In this document: one piece after another, positions 20,553 through 32,234 of the stretch | Layout: each line of letters starts with the position of its first letter | Numbering within the stretch: the stretch's first letter is position 1 | Source of the DNA: Rehmannia glutinosa | Taxonomy: Eukaryota; Streptophyta; Magnoliopsida; Lamiales; Orobanchaceae | Direction: 5' to 3' | Length of the DNA: 64,000 nt | NCBI GenBank assembly: GCA_016081115.2 | Contig: CM071933.1 | Coordinates: 59,100,660-59,164,659, forward strand | The notes under the pieces: generated by a model | Told to the model about the DNA's origin: nothing | The model's input: only the letters and a program-made list of their open reading frames with translations | Databases searched by the model: none | Translations under genes and position numbers: made by a program

Positions 20553-22257
20553 TCATACTGCATAGTTGCTTGCATCGCACATTATTTCAAATGGCTGGCT
20601 CCAATCGGGTGTGATTAAAATTGGTGCACTCACTAGAGCCTTTTTCAATTCTTCAAAAGCCTGCAAACAATCAGGGGTGAAAGCAAAATGTACATCTTTT
20701 TCAAGCATATGGGAAAGAGTTTTAGTTATTTTCGAAAAATCACGAATAAAGCGTCTATAAAAAGCCGCATGTCCCAGAAAACTCCTTACTGCTTTATCAT
20801 TCTCTGGAGGTGGAAGCTTTTCAATTGCTACCACCTTTGCTCGGTCAACCTCTAAACCCACAGAGAAAACGCGATGACCGAGTACAATACCATCTCGTAC
20901 CATAAAATGGCACTTTTCCCAATTTTATACTAAGTTCATCTCCTCACACCGCTGCAAAACAAGGGTTAGATTATGCAAGCAATGATCACACGAACTACCA
21001 AAATCAGAGAAGTCACCCATGAAGAGTTCCATTATATTTTCAATCATGCCATAGAATATCGCCATCATACATCTCTAAAATGTTGTAGGTGCATTACATA
21101 GCCCAAATTAGGGGTGGGCATCGAGTCGGGTACCCAAATTTTTCGGGTAGCTGTTTAGGGTACCTGACCCCTACCCGAAAAAAATGGGTACCCGACTTTT
21201 CGGGTACCTAAAAAGTTGGGTACCCGCGATAAACAATTTCAGGTACCCAAATTAATTTCCTCAATTCAAGAACCAGCATAAACCCAAAACCACAATGAAC
21301 CCCAAAGATTCAGTTTCTACAGACGCCAAAAACTACAAATCAATTAAAAATATATGGTAATCAATATTAACACAAATTAACACACACACAAAATTAACAG
21401 ACACAAATTAACACAAATTAATACACACACACAAATTGAATTCTAAAACATTAATGGTCGAAGCAATAATGGTCGAAAAAAAATTAACAACAATTGAGAA
21501 GGGTGTGTTGTGCGGGTCCTGCGGGAGATTGTGAGAGACAGAGAGATTGAGAGTGTAGAGTGTGGAGACTTGTGACTAATCTAGGGTAATAATTTAGTGG
21601 GTACCCGAACGGGTAGTCTGGTATTTATTCAATACCCGCACCCCAACCCGATTTTTCTTATTTCGGGTATCGGGTACCTAATACCCGAAGATTTATGAAA
21701 AATACCCGACCCAATCGAGTATTACCCGATCGGGTCGGGTCGGGTACCCAATACCCGAATCCGAATGCCCACCCCTAGCCCAATGGTAATCTATAGAACG
21801 CAGAAACACCATAAGGACATGTAAATGCTGTTTTTTCTTGGTCCTCAGGAGCAATCACGATCTGATTATATCCCGAGTATCCATCCAGGAAGCAATAATA
21901 CTCGTAACCTACAAGGAGATCTAACATTTGATCCATAAAGGGGAGGTAAAATTGATCTTTACGAGTTGTTGCGTTTAACTTTCAATAATCAATGCAAATA
22001 CACCAACCCGTAAGAACCCTAGTGGCTAAAATTTCATCAGTTTTATTATTTACTATTGCCATCCCCCCTTTCTTTGACATGACTTGTACCGGACTAACCC
22101 AATTGCTGTCAGATATTGGAAATATGATTCCATTGTCTAACCATTTAAGAACTTCTTTCTTAACGACCTCTTGCATAATTGGGTTAAGTCTACATTGGTG
22201 TTGTACAGAAGGTTTGAAATCATCTTCCATTATTATCTTATGCATGCAAATCGAGGG
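20553..22257 (-). pseudogene. Athila reverse transcriptase, split by a MITE
   Basis: RT start near 22245 (MEDDFKPSVQHQCRLNP, VKKEVLKWLDNGIIFPISDSNWVSPVQ), then RKLN and DQML...YYCFLDGYSGYNQI toward 21850. The reading is cut inside the FGLCNAP-type motif by the element at 21109-21777. It resumes with CNAPTTF, GDFSDFGSS (the YVDD-like site is decayed), LGHRVFSVGLEVDRAKV and RSFLGHAAFYRRFIRDFSKI (about 20900-20560). An internal stop lies near 20930. RT would copy element RNA into cDNA; this copy is dead. Confidence 0.8.
21109..21777. mobile_element. hAT-type MITE inside Athila RT
   Basis: 669 bp bounded by TAGGGGTGGGCA and TGCCCACCCCTA. Flanks GCCCAAAT (21101-21108) and GCCCAATG (21778-21785) match at 6 of 8 positions, a decayed 8 bp TSD. 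Ends carry repeated GGGTACCCGA palindromes. The middle is AT-rich with CACAAATTAACA repeats. No transposase. Confidence 0.85.
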
Positions 22258-22472
22258 ACTTATACCTTATAAATCAGAAGTAGACCGACCAATAGTAGTT
22301 TCCTGTTCCCTTAAGACTTGTAGTAGTTTTTCCAATTGATTTGCAGTAAGGGAAGAAGAAACTATTACCGGATAGGTCTTGTTTTCGCCCAATAATGCAT
22401 ATTGAAGATGGACTGGAAGAGGTTTACGTTTTGGGGAAGCCAGGAGATCATCCAACGAATTTGGGGCTGAAG

Positions 22473-22680
22473 AAGCACATCACACGGTCGGGTCGTGTGC
22501 CCCCACACAGTCGTGTGGGTTTTCACGTGCAAAAATTGATCGCACGACCTGGCCGTGTGAGCTCATAGGTGTATGCTTCATCCCCTTCTTGCCGCATGGT
22601 CAGGTCATGTAAGATCGCACGGCCTTGTGTAATGTGTGCCTTGGAAGCAGCCTGCTGCATGGCCCGGTCGTGTGAGCTAT
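22473..22680. repeat. CACACGGYCGTGTG-type motifs inside Athila pol
   Basis: Five or six degenerate inverted motifs (CACACGGTCGGGTCGTGTG, CACGACCTGGCCGTGTGAG, GCATGGCCCGGTCGTGTGA) between protease and RT. The same motif type as in this element's LTR at 26186-26395. Confidence 0.65.
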
Positions 22681-23386
22681 CCTGCGGACCTTTTTCCAGT
22701 ATTTTCTTCTCCGATGAGTCTAAAGCAAGAAAATAATCGATAATTTCATTGTTAGTAATATCAAAACACATACCTTTAGTCTCTTTTAAGTGGCTCAAAC
22801 ACCATTCCAATGTGTCTTTCATCACAACATGTTCAAACTCAGCCTCCATGCATGGTGCTAGTATATCAATCATGTTGCATTGTTCAACGTTTTCATGGAA
22901 TCGCATAGCTTTATAAATTGAAAATAATATGTGTTCATCATTTACCCGCAATGTTAACTCACCTTTTTGCACATCAAACAATGCTCTACCTGTGGCCAAG
23001 AATGGTCTTCCCAAAATTAATAGGACCTCACGATCTTCTTCCATTTCCAACACAATAAAATCCGCCGGAAAATTGAAATTGTCTACCTTCACCAAAACAT
23101 CTTCAATCACCCCTTTCGGATACGTTACCGAATGATCCACTATATGTAGGCTAATTGTCGTAGGCTTTACTTTGCCTAATCTCAGTTTATAAAATATTGA
23201 TAACGACATTAAATTTATGCTAGCACCTAAGTCGCGTAGTGCTTTATTAAAGGTTGTACCCCCTATTACACAAGGAATTGTGAAACTCCCGGGATCTTTA
23301 AGCTTTTGTGGTAACTTTCTTTGAATAATCGCACTACACTCCTCTATCAGTTTTACCGTTTCATATTCTCGAGCATAATCTATCAT
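22523..23386 (-). pseudogene. Athila protease region
   Basis: A 287-codon open segment. KLIEECSAIIQRKLPQKLKD leads into FTIPCVIGGTTFNKALRDLGASINLM, the retropepsin with active site DLGAS (normally D-[ST/L]-G). ILGRPFLATGRALFDVQKGE follows, the conserved C-terminal flap of this lineage. Retropepsin would cut the gag-pol polyprotein. The segment matches the protease at 40802-41522. Confidence 0.8.
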
Positions 23387-24977
23387 TTGTTCTAAAGCAT
23401 CCGCAAAAGGTATATTGATTTGAATTTCTTAAAAATTTCCAGATATTTAATAAATTGATCATCTAATTTCTTTTTCTGAAACCTCAGTTTTCGAAATTGT
23501 TGGAGCATAAACTACCTTTTCTTTTTCCACTGGTTTTGGCGCAACTTGTATTGTTGTGTCTTGCTCTTCACTTGTTTCTCTTATGCCTCTTATTCAACTG
23601 GCATCTTTGGACCCTCATATCCTGTTCCACTCCTCAGACGAATGGATTGACACTGTTCCCTCGAATTTATCTTTGCATATTTCGGGAGTTTGCCTTCTGG
23701 TGCTGGCCGCCTACTTCTGTAGCTATTTGCCCCACCTATTTTTTCAAAGATTTCAGTCTTTCATTTGTGTTAGTATTTAATTGAGTTACCTGGTCCTCGA
23801 TTATGTCTATCTTAGCTTCATCCTGATTTAGTTGGGCCCGAGTTTCCCCGATGAATAAGGCTAATATCTCCTCCAGAGATGGTTTTTGTTCCCTCGACTC
23901 TGTTCTACCTCAATTACTCCTATCAAAATCCGGAGGTGGCTGCAAGTTTTGCAACCCCGAATTATAGTATGTGAGTGACTGAGTATTTCTGTAGTTGTTG
24001 TTGTAAATTTGCTATCCTATGAAGTTTGCCTCTTCTACAACAACTGTTGATTCTTGTGAAGCTACTTGCTGCATCGCATCCAGTTTTATACTTAACATGG
24101 ATATTTGTTCTATGAGCATGGATATCTTATCCTCATCCTGAATTTTTGCGACACGTCTATCATCGATCTCTCGGATGGCCACTGGTAGCTATTATTCCCC
24201 ATCTACTCTAACAATTCTAGTGCTTCATTCGGATATTTCCCTAGCGGTGCACCTCCAGATGCAACATCAATAATAGTTCTTGTGTTGCCACTCAAACCAT
24301 TATAGAAATACTGAACCTGTTAGTAATCGGGATATCCATGCTGAGGACACTTCCTCAAGAATTCTCTAAACCTATCCCATGCCTCATATAATGGCTTTGC
24401 ATCTAACTGGCTAAACTGGGCGATTTCAGATTTCAATTGCAGTGTTTTGCTAGGGGAAAAGTATTTGGCTAGAAACCGCACTGACTTAGTTCAGCCCAAT
24501 CTGCTGCGGGTGGTGTTAGAGAGCATAACCATCCCTTAGACTTACGAAAAAGCGGCATCAAATGATGTCCTCAGAAACATCATTCATCTTAACAATATCG
24601 TAGATCTCTAAGAATTGCGCCAGATGCGCGTTTGGATACTCAATAACTCTACCTCCAAACTGATTTTTTGAAACCATCTAAACCAATGCAGGTTTTAGTT
24701 CAAAGTTGTTTGCTTTGATTGGCAGACGGGACACTCTCCCATAAGTTCGACTAACTTCCGAATGGAAGTAGTCCCTAATTGGGCTTCTCGCGGGCCTTTC
24801 CACAATTCGGTCCTGTTCGTCCATCCTATGTGGGTGTTCATCATTGTTCCTGTTATTCACACCATTCTGATTATTACCATCCGCCATTGCTTTAGATCTT
24901 TTCTTTAATTGTTTCATTATTTTCTTAATTTCTAAATCAATGGGTATTGGCTGGGCAGATCTAGAACGCGTGATCAT
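23387..24977 (-). pseudogene. Athila gag (heavily mutated)
   Basis: The start ATG at 24977 gives MITRSRSAQPIPIDLEIKK, with IKANNFELKPALV near 24690, the Athila gag signature. Beyond 24680 gag continues only in scattered frames with many stops to about 23390, including a Gln/Asn-rich tail. It follows the PBS by about 190 bp. Confidence 0.7.
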
Positions 24978-25168
24978 GCATTATCTGCATTCAACAAAAA
25001 CAATGTTAGAACCAAAGCAATAAAGTTTATTTACAAAATGAAAAGAAATCAAAAAATCAAAAAATATTTACAAGAAAAAATCGAAAAAGAAAAAGAAAAA
25101 TATTTACAAAAATTTTGCTTCAATTAAGATTGAACTACTTATCACTATATCTAAGAAGAATCTTTCAA

Positions 25169-25184
25169 TCCCCGGCAGGCGCCA
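25169..25184 (-). other. Athila primer-binding site
   Basis: TGGCGCCTGCCGGGGA on the minus strand, next to LTR end ...GATCA plus AGTTTT. It is the Athila-type PBS (compare TGGCGCCGTTGCCGGGGA at 39119) with a 2-base loss. Confidence 0.85.
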
Positions 25185-26111
25185 AAAACTTGATCGTGAA
25201 AGTCTTTTCACTATACTGCAAGTGTACAGCGTAGTTTATAGAATAATGGCAAGCAAGGTCGTATTCCTCATGGATTGAATACGAAACACTTAGGCTATAA
25301 CAACATCGTCTTATAATTTTATTGAAGTGACTGAAAATCAAGAAATTTATTATCTAATCTAAACAAGTAAAAATAAAATATGTAAATTTATAAAAACCTG
25401 AACTCCACAAGTTTTTTCAACAAATACGAAAGCAACCCTAGGCACATAATTCCAACATGCTTTTCAATATTAAATCCAATATGCTTATCAAAACCAATTC
25501 ATGTGTTCCTATGGGTAAAAGTTCTATATTTGTTTATTCCCCCTCCCGAAGCAAATAAACATATATTAATACCAATTGCTAGCATCCCTACTCAATAATT
25601 AATATTAACTCCCAAAAGATCTTTGAATTGAAGTACTCCTCACAAACAGTTATAACCCTCCCGACTCTATACCCATTTATGTCTGAACCCGATTTTCGTT
25701 TGTTAGAACTCACCTCCCGGATTATTGACTAGCAAATATGACATGCAAATTATTGACCAAATAATCCACAAGAAATAAGCATTCGAATTCATATAAACAC
25801 ATAAATCAATTAAGAAAACAATCAATATATGTTTAACACGAATCCACAGTTTTGATTATGTCCTAAGATCATAAAGATTAGCCCAACCTATTTGATGACA
25901 AATTCATAGATAAAGATGAAATAAAATAGTCTGACATCGTTTAAGTACAAACAAGAGATCTAAATAGTGGTTCTGTAGATGTGAAAGGCCTTGTGGTGCT
26001 CTTCGTAGCTTAGCCCTCCTCTCTCAAAAGACCTTTGATTTGTGTAACCCTAGTGTATTGTGTGTTGTCTCAATGATTTCAATCATCTCAATATGTGCAA
26101 GCCTTGGTCCC

Positions 26112-26119
26112 TTTATATA
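26112..26119 (-). promoter_or_regulatory. Athila LTR TATA box
   Basis: TATATAAA on the minus strand, about 70 bp downstream of the palindrome cluster at 26186-26395. Confidence 0.6.
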
Positions 26120-26185
26120 GGTGCTTTGAGAGATCACTTATAGAGTTTTGACGGGAAAAGGACAACAAAATCAAACAAAAACACA

Positions 26186-26395
26186 TCGCATGGGCCGTGT
26201 GCAATTCACATAGTCTGACCGTGTAACTTGTTTTCATCTATGTTTTTCACTCAAACACTTCACACGGTCGTGTCATCTTCACACGGTTAGGTCGTTTAAC
26301 ATGTCTCTGAAAATCAAGTCGCACGAACGTGTAAAAATCACACAGTTTCATCTCACATGGTTGTGTGATCCTCACATGATCTGACTGTGTGACTG
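26186..26395 (-). promoter_or_regulatory. CACACGGYCGTGTG palindrome cluster in Athila LTR
   Basis: Repeated CACACGG, GGCCGTGTG and CACACGGTCGTGT motifs, partly decayed to CACATGG/TCTGACTGTGTG as expected from CpG loss. They sit directly upstream of the TATA on the minus strand. Confidence 0.65.
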
Positions 26396-26625
26396 GTTCC
26401 TGTCGTTTTCTTCATTTATTCAATCTTCTTCACACTCTTCAACCTTGTATGGGTCTTCTAACTGATATCTTTCCGTTTAAGCTCCGTTTCCTGTAAAACG
26501 TTACAAGAATACACAATATCATTTCCTTCTAAGATAACCAAGTAAAATACACCAAATATGCGTGCAAATGCATTAATTATATATCATTTTAAGCCCCTAA
26601 ATGCATGTATATTTTTCACGTATCA

Positions 26626-29600
26626 TTGAACATGAGCAATTTTCCAAACTCTTTTAGCTCTAAAACAAGAAAAGAATAAATGTTCAATGTTTTCTTCAGT
26701 ATCACATCAAAAACAACAAATATGGTCCACCAAAAGCCTCTTAGATCTGAGATTATTTGCAGTAGAAATAAACCTATGTAAACATTTCTAAAGAAAATGC
26801 TTAAGTTTCCCCTTAATCTGAATTTTCCAGCAGCCTTTCCAGATCTTAGACAAGGTAGCACAAGAAACTAGACTCAGGAAGATCAGCCCAACATATTTTA
26901 GCATTTTGAATAACCCAATAAGCTGATTTAACAATGTAGCAAGCTTTTTTGTCAAAGTGCCACACAATTCTGTCCTTACTCCCAGACTGGCATGTAGGAG
27001 TTGTCAAAATTATGTCAGCATCCAGCTTAGAGAAAACAGACAGAATGAGGTCTTTGTTCCAAGCTTTTCCTTCACAACCTAAGTCATTCACCCACACCGG
27101 CAAATCCCCAGAAGCAGCACACAGAGCAGGTTTAAAAGAAGTTTTCTTAGGAAGCCAAGGGAAATCCCAAATTTTAATGGGTTTTCCATCCCCAACTTGA
27201 TACCTAGCCCCCAGTTTGAAAGTACTCAGAGCAGACACCCACCCTTTCCACAACCAAGAATCAGACCCCTTAGCAAATGCATAAAAAATATTGACACAAG
27301 GGAAACACTTAGCCTCAATGATTTTACTCAAAAGCAAATTAGGCTGAGTAATGATTCTCCAGAGTTGTTTAGCCAAGAGGGCAGAATTTAAATCCTGCAT
27401 ATTTGAAATCCCAGCCCACCTAGCTATTTTTTTTAGCCAATTTCTCCCAAGAAGCCAATGAACCTTATTGTCACCCTCACCATTCACTCCCCACCAAAAA
27501 CAAGAGGTAATACCCACAGGAAGTTTAAAGACAGGCATCACATAATTAGTAAGGTCATTCACAACAGATTTAAGAAGAGTTTCTTTACGAGCAAGACTAA
27601 GGAAAATGTTTTTCCAATTTGAGATTCTTTTATGAGCAACATCTAGAGTGAATTGGAAAGTAACTTTCCTGGATCTATCAATGAGCATAGGGAGACCAAG
27701 GTATATAGAGGAAAGATGTTTAACAATACCTTCAAAAATTTGGCAGATATCAGTTTTACTAGAAGGTGGGGTGTTTTTACTTAAAAAAGAGTAAGATTTT
27801 TCCAAATTGACAGTCTGACTGGAAGCCCTACAAAACCTATTCAACAAGTTTTGAACTAGAGTTTCTTGGGAATACTCAACTTTACAAAACAAGATGGAAT
27901 CATCCGCAAAAAATAGATGTGTAATGACAGGGGCAGATTTAGAGATTTTCACACCATGAAAGGAGCCACATTTTCTAGCTTGAAGAATGAGATTAGATAA
28001 AGCTTCAGAAAGCAAGATAAACAAATAAGGGGAGAGTTGATCCCCCTGTCTAATTCCTCTTTTAGGCACAACATACCCCCTAGACTGGCCACCAATGTTA
28101 AATGAGAAAGAAGATGAACTAAGACAAGCCAAAATCCATCTAACAAATTGAGCAGCAAACCCCATTTTCAAGAGAATAGAAGTAAGGAAATTCCACTCAA
28201 CCTTGTCACATGCTTCAGCCATGTCAAGTTTAAGTGCTATAAAGCAGTTCTTACTATTTCTAAGATTTTTGAGAAAGTGGAGACACTCATGAGCAATAAC
28301 AACAACGTCAATAATTTGCCTACCCTGAATAAAAGCTGACGGATTGACACTAATGCAGCCATTTAAACCAGGTTTAAGTATGTTACCAATAATTTTAGAG
28401 ATTAAACCACATTGCAAAGACTTATAGGCCTGAAATGAGAAATTAAAGAGGGGTTTTTAATTTTAGGTATAAGGGTGATTAGGGTGTGATTAACATTCTT
28501 GGGCATTCTAGCACAGAAAACGTAGTCCTGAACAACAAAAGAAGTCCTGAACAACAAAAATCACATCTTTTTGAATGAAAGGCCAAACAAACTGAAAGAC
28601 AAGAGGGGTCATTCCATCCATACCTGGTGTTTTGTTGGGGTGGAATTCAAAACAGCTTTCTTTATCTCTGGTTCTGTCACATGGTTGGTGAGAACCCGGT
28701 TCATATCTGGGTGATTGAAGAGGCCATCCCATCTAGAATCCCCTCATCATTTTGAGGGTTTGAAGATTGAAAAAGTTGATCGTTAAAACCTGTGATTTCC
28801 TCCCCAGTTTCTTTTTCAGATTCACACAGCCCACCATCCTGTCTAATAAGTCTCTCAATACAATTCAATTTTCTCCTCTGATTAGTACATGCATGAAAAA
28901 ACTGAGTATTCTTATCACCCTCTTTCAGCCATTGCACTCGAGAATTTTGTTGCCAAAATTTATCTTCATCAACATAAGCCACACTGAGGTTGAATTTCAA
29001 AGAGTTCCATTCTTGCCAATTTCTCAAGCCCCCATATTTTGATAACCTCCATTCTATTTTTGATATTTCCAATTCTGACAAAAGCATTAGAAATTTGAGA
29101 CTTATTCCAAGTCAGAAGGTCAATCCTGCAATTCTCAATCCTTCTCTGAACTTGAATTAAAGGTGTGCCTCTCACAGGTTTATTCAAAGCCTTTTCAATA
29201 ATTTTTCCACCCCTTCCATTTTGGTCCACCTTTGACCAAAGTAAAACCTTTTCTTCATTTTCTCAGGCCCACTTTCAGTATTAAACAAGAGGAGACAGTG
29301 ATCAGAGGATCGTCTAGATATGTGAGTAACAACAACATTTAGATGATTCAACATCCATTTTGGAGAGCCAAACACTCTATCAAGCCCCTCTTACACAAAC
29401 CCTTCTCATTTTCTATTATTAGCCCAAGTAAAAAGTTGCCCATTAAAGCCCAGATTCTCCATGTTCATATCTCTAATAAACCTTTTAAAGCCCATGAAGC
29501 TTCATGTCTAATGATTCCACACTGCTTTTCAGACCTATCCACAATTGAGTTGAAATCTCCTCCCAAAAACCAAGAATCCCCCCATCTTTATTTTGCTTGA

Positions 29601-29960
29601 ACATGTATTCCCATTGATAAGCTCAAAATATTGGATTAAAGTTGGCATATACAAACACATCCCAACCTTTCTCATTACATCCCATCTTTTTAAATTAGAT
29701 CTCCATACAGAAATTGGTGTAAATGATATCATGAATAATAACAGAGTCCGCCTAAAACACAAAAAGACCCCCACTCCTACCTAAGGGTTCGACACAACCC
29801 ACCTCTCATCCAATTTCAGTTTTTTACAAACAGTAAAAATAATTTTTTCCTTTTTGTTTCGAATAAAAAATAAATCGGGAGATAAAATCTCAAATATTCT
29901 TTCACTGAAAATTGTAGAAGGCCCTCCCAGTCCTCTACAATTCCACACACAACACTTCAT
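26626..29960 (-). pseudogene. L1-type LINE ORF2: endonuclease, RT, zf-RVT
   Basis: Plant LINE polyprotein read downward from about 29960 (MKCCVWNCRGLGG, the AP-endonuclease start). The RT part has SAFIQGRQIIDVVVIAHECLH, FIALKLDMAEACDKVEWNFL, RGIRQGDQLSPYLF and the catalytic FFADDSILF (about 27915). After RT come CFWWG...KVHWL and the zinc-binding zf-RVT domain. The last part survives in shifted frame to 26626 (CDTEENIEHLFFSCF). The Athila LTR cuts the 3' end. Endonuclease and RT would carry out target-primed reverse transcription. Several frameshifts, so inactive. Confidence 0.85.
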
Positions 29961-30390
29961 TGACACCTTTGGGACCACTCGTGGCTGGTCCCTTCCACCT
30001 CAGAATTTTATTTGTTCCCCAATTCATCCTCTTTTGTTAGCTTATATTTTTTTACAATCATCCCCTTCCACCTCTGACAGATCCAAAATCCCATCAATCC
30101 CTCTTTTCTTACCACACAAAAACTCACCCGGCCCTGTCATCATCTCATCTTTGGGTCCCCCTCCTTATATTTTTGAGTTTATTGCTTCATGTCCTAGTAA
30201 TGTTCTTAAGGGGCTATCTACTAGTACTAAATTGGATAGGGACATTAGACATACACTTACCATAGGTTCGTTCTCCTTAATCTAATTCTCAAGATCCCCT
30301 TTCAAGATGCCCATGGAGGGATCCATGTGTGTTTCAATTTTGTTTTAAGTTCAGGGCTTTCTCTAGAGATATCCATAATGGAGGCCACAA
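29961..30390 (-). pseudogene. LINE ORF1 C-terminus to ORF2 junction
   Basis: Weak minus-strand coding traces join ORF1 to the ORF2 start. On the right it is broken by the SIRE-like insertion at 30391; ORF1 resumes at 36102. Confidence 0.5.
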
Positions 30391-31967
30391 TGTAGGTCCC
30401 AAGGGGTGTGAGTAAGGTTTAGAACGGGGGGTTGAATAAACCTTACAAACTTTTCAATTTTAGTCCTTTTAAGATATTACAGAGTTAATTACACAGCTAA
30501 GTCCTTGATAGACAACTAAGTTAGTTAATCGTGAGTTAGCCACTCAACGACTTCGAAAGAGTTGTTGATAGAATAACTCAACCTGCTTAGACTAAACCTT
30601 AACTTGGTGTGATGAGATTTTCAAATGAAAGACTTAACACCCTTGAATTTGATTTAAGTTTGTTTTAACACTTGATTTTAGCACTTTGTTAATTATCAGT
30701 TGGATAGCAAATTATCAGCAGATATAAAGTAATATGCAGAAATAAAATGCTGAAATGTAAATGACACAATAATTTTTATAGAGGTTCGAAGATGGGGTAA
30801 TTCTTCTACTCCTCTCTTCTGCAACTCCTGGAGGAATCCACTAAGTAATGATCAGAGTACAAAGTGGTTATCAGTCCAGATACAAGTCTTGATCACACAA
30901 CTGACTTGCTCCTTTAGGACTCAGTCTGAAGATGCCTTGGTCACTCAGCTGGCTTCTCATCCGACTCAGCTACTTCACAGGGCGGCCGTCTTGCTACTTC
31001 AGCTCGCTTTCTCAAGCTTCTTGGATTTGATCACGAAGTCCTCCAATAACTTGGGATTGGTTCGACCTTGAACCTTCCTACAATCCTCCTTGGAAAGTAA
31101 ACCCCTTTTGATTCTTCAAAAGTTTCCTCTTCAACAGTTGGAAGTTGTCTTTCCTTCACAGCTTAGTGTTGGATCGATTTCCTTCGAGATTTTAGGCTTG
31201 AGGATTTTGCTTGAATAACTTGAGAATATTTTTAGGTTACAGTATGAATAAAGCTTGTTATCTCAGGTATGCAAGGTAACCTTTTCTCAAAGTGATTCGT
31301 CAGCCTTTTATAGTGAACTTTTCAAAAATCTGCCCGTTGAAGAGATAGGCTGATTTTCAAAAGTCACTTGTGTTCGTTGGCTTGTCTTTTCTTGGTCTTC
31401 AATCTTGAGATGTAGACCTTTCCTCGTATTAAATGAATGTCCAGCTTTTCAGGCTCTGACATGAGGTGCAGTGCTTCTCATTGGTTTATTCTTTTTGCCC
31501 GCTTCTGAGACTGAGCACTTTAAGACATGGCAGCATGGAAGTATTACTTATTTAAGTAATGTTCTTGACTTTTGTGCAACGGATTCTTTTTAGTTAACTC
31601 CTCTTTGCAGCTGCCTTTTCCCCAGGTGACTTGAGTCTGCTACAATGATTGAAAGACTCATCTGTCACTTCAACTTGACTTGGCTTCTTGGGTTGACTTA
31701 ACTGATTCTTCTCACAGCTGTCTCACCAGCCGATAGTTCTTCAGTCTACTCCTTGGTCTTCTTTCTTGGCCATACTCAGATGTTCCTCAGCGGAGTCTTC
31801 ACTTCACATCTTTAGTTGACTTCTTGTATTTCCAGGCATAGCTGACTTGACTCAGCTTATACAACCCTATCTATTATGATAAGAATTACAAGGAAAATGG
31901 GGTGCCAACTTTCTAGTCAAAGTTTTACATGGCATTCATCAAAATCTAAACAATAAATTTCCCAACA
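30391..31967 (-). mobile_element. 3' LTR of the SIRE-like element
   Basis: 1577 bp. TATA on minus (TATAAAAG) at 31305-31312. Its last 734 bp closely match 35365-36096 by eye. Ends AAATTTCCCAACA next to the PPT. Confidence 0.85.
31560..31860. promoter_or_regulatory. TTGACT (W-box core) cluster upstream of LTR TATA
   Basis: Five TTGACT cores (near 31568, 31675, 31694, 31816, 31849) plus TGACTCAGC in about 300 bp, 250-550 bp upstream of the TATA on minus. WRKY factors bind TTGACC/T; the function here is inferred. Confidence 0.4.
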
Positions 31968-32234
31968 ATTTCCCCCTTTTTGATGATGCCAAAACTTAAC
32001 AAAATTAAGTAAAATGTAATCAGCACAGATACATACAGACAATGCAGAACAAAGAATGTATGTGTTGAATAGATCGTTTTATTGATCATATCATTCTTGT
32101 TCTTTACACAGCTGTTTACAATGTGTATCAGAGCAATCAGAGCATATACTATATCTACGCAAAATACTGATTTTTCATTAAATGTACTGAGAAGACTTAC
32201 ATACATATGTATTTACAAAAGTAAAATACATGAA

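Larger units (their letters stand above)
25191..26625 (-). mobile_element. 5' LTR of the Athila element
   Basis: 1435 bp. In minus orientation it starts TGATACGTGAAAAATATAC and ends ...CACGATCA before the PBS. TATA on minus at 26112-26119. Its outer end lies within a LINE (26626 onward), so the Athila element inserted into that LINE; the other end and TSD are lost with the 18766 truncation. Confidence 0.85.

Noticed and set aside
28508..28732. Separate small gene on minus strand
   Set aside because: It is the frame-shifted part of the LINE RT (NKTPGMDGMTPLVFQ), belonging to ORF2.
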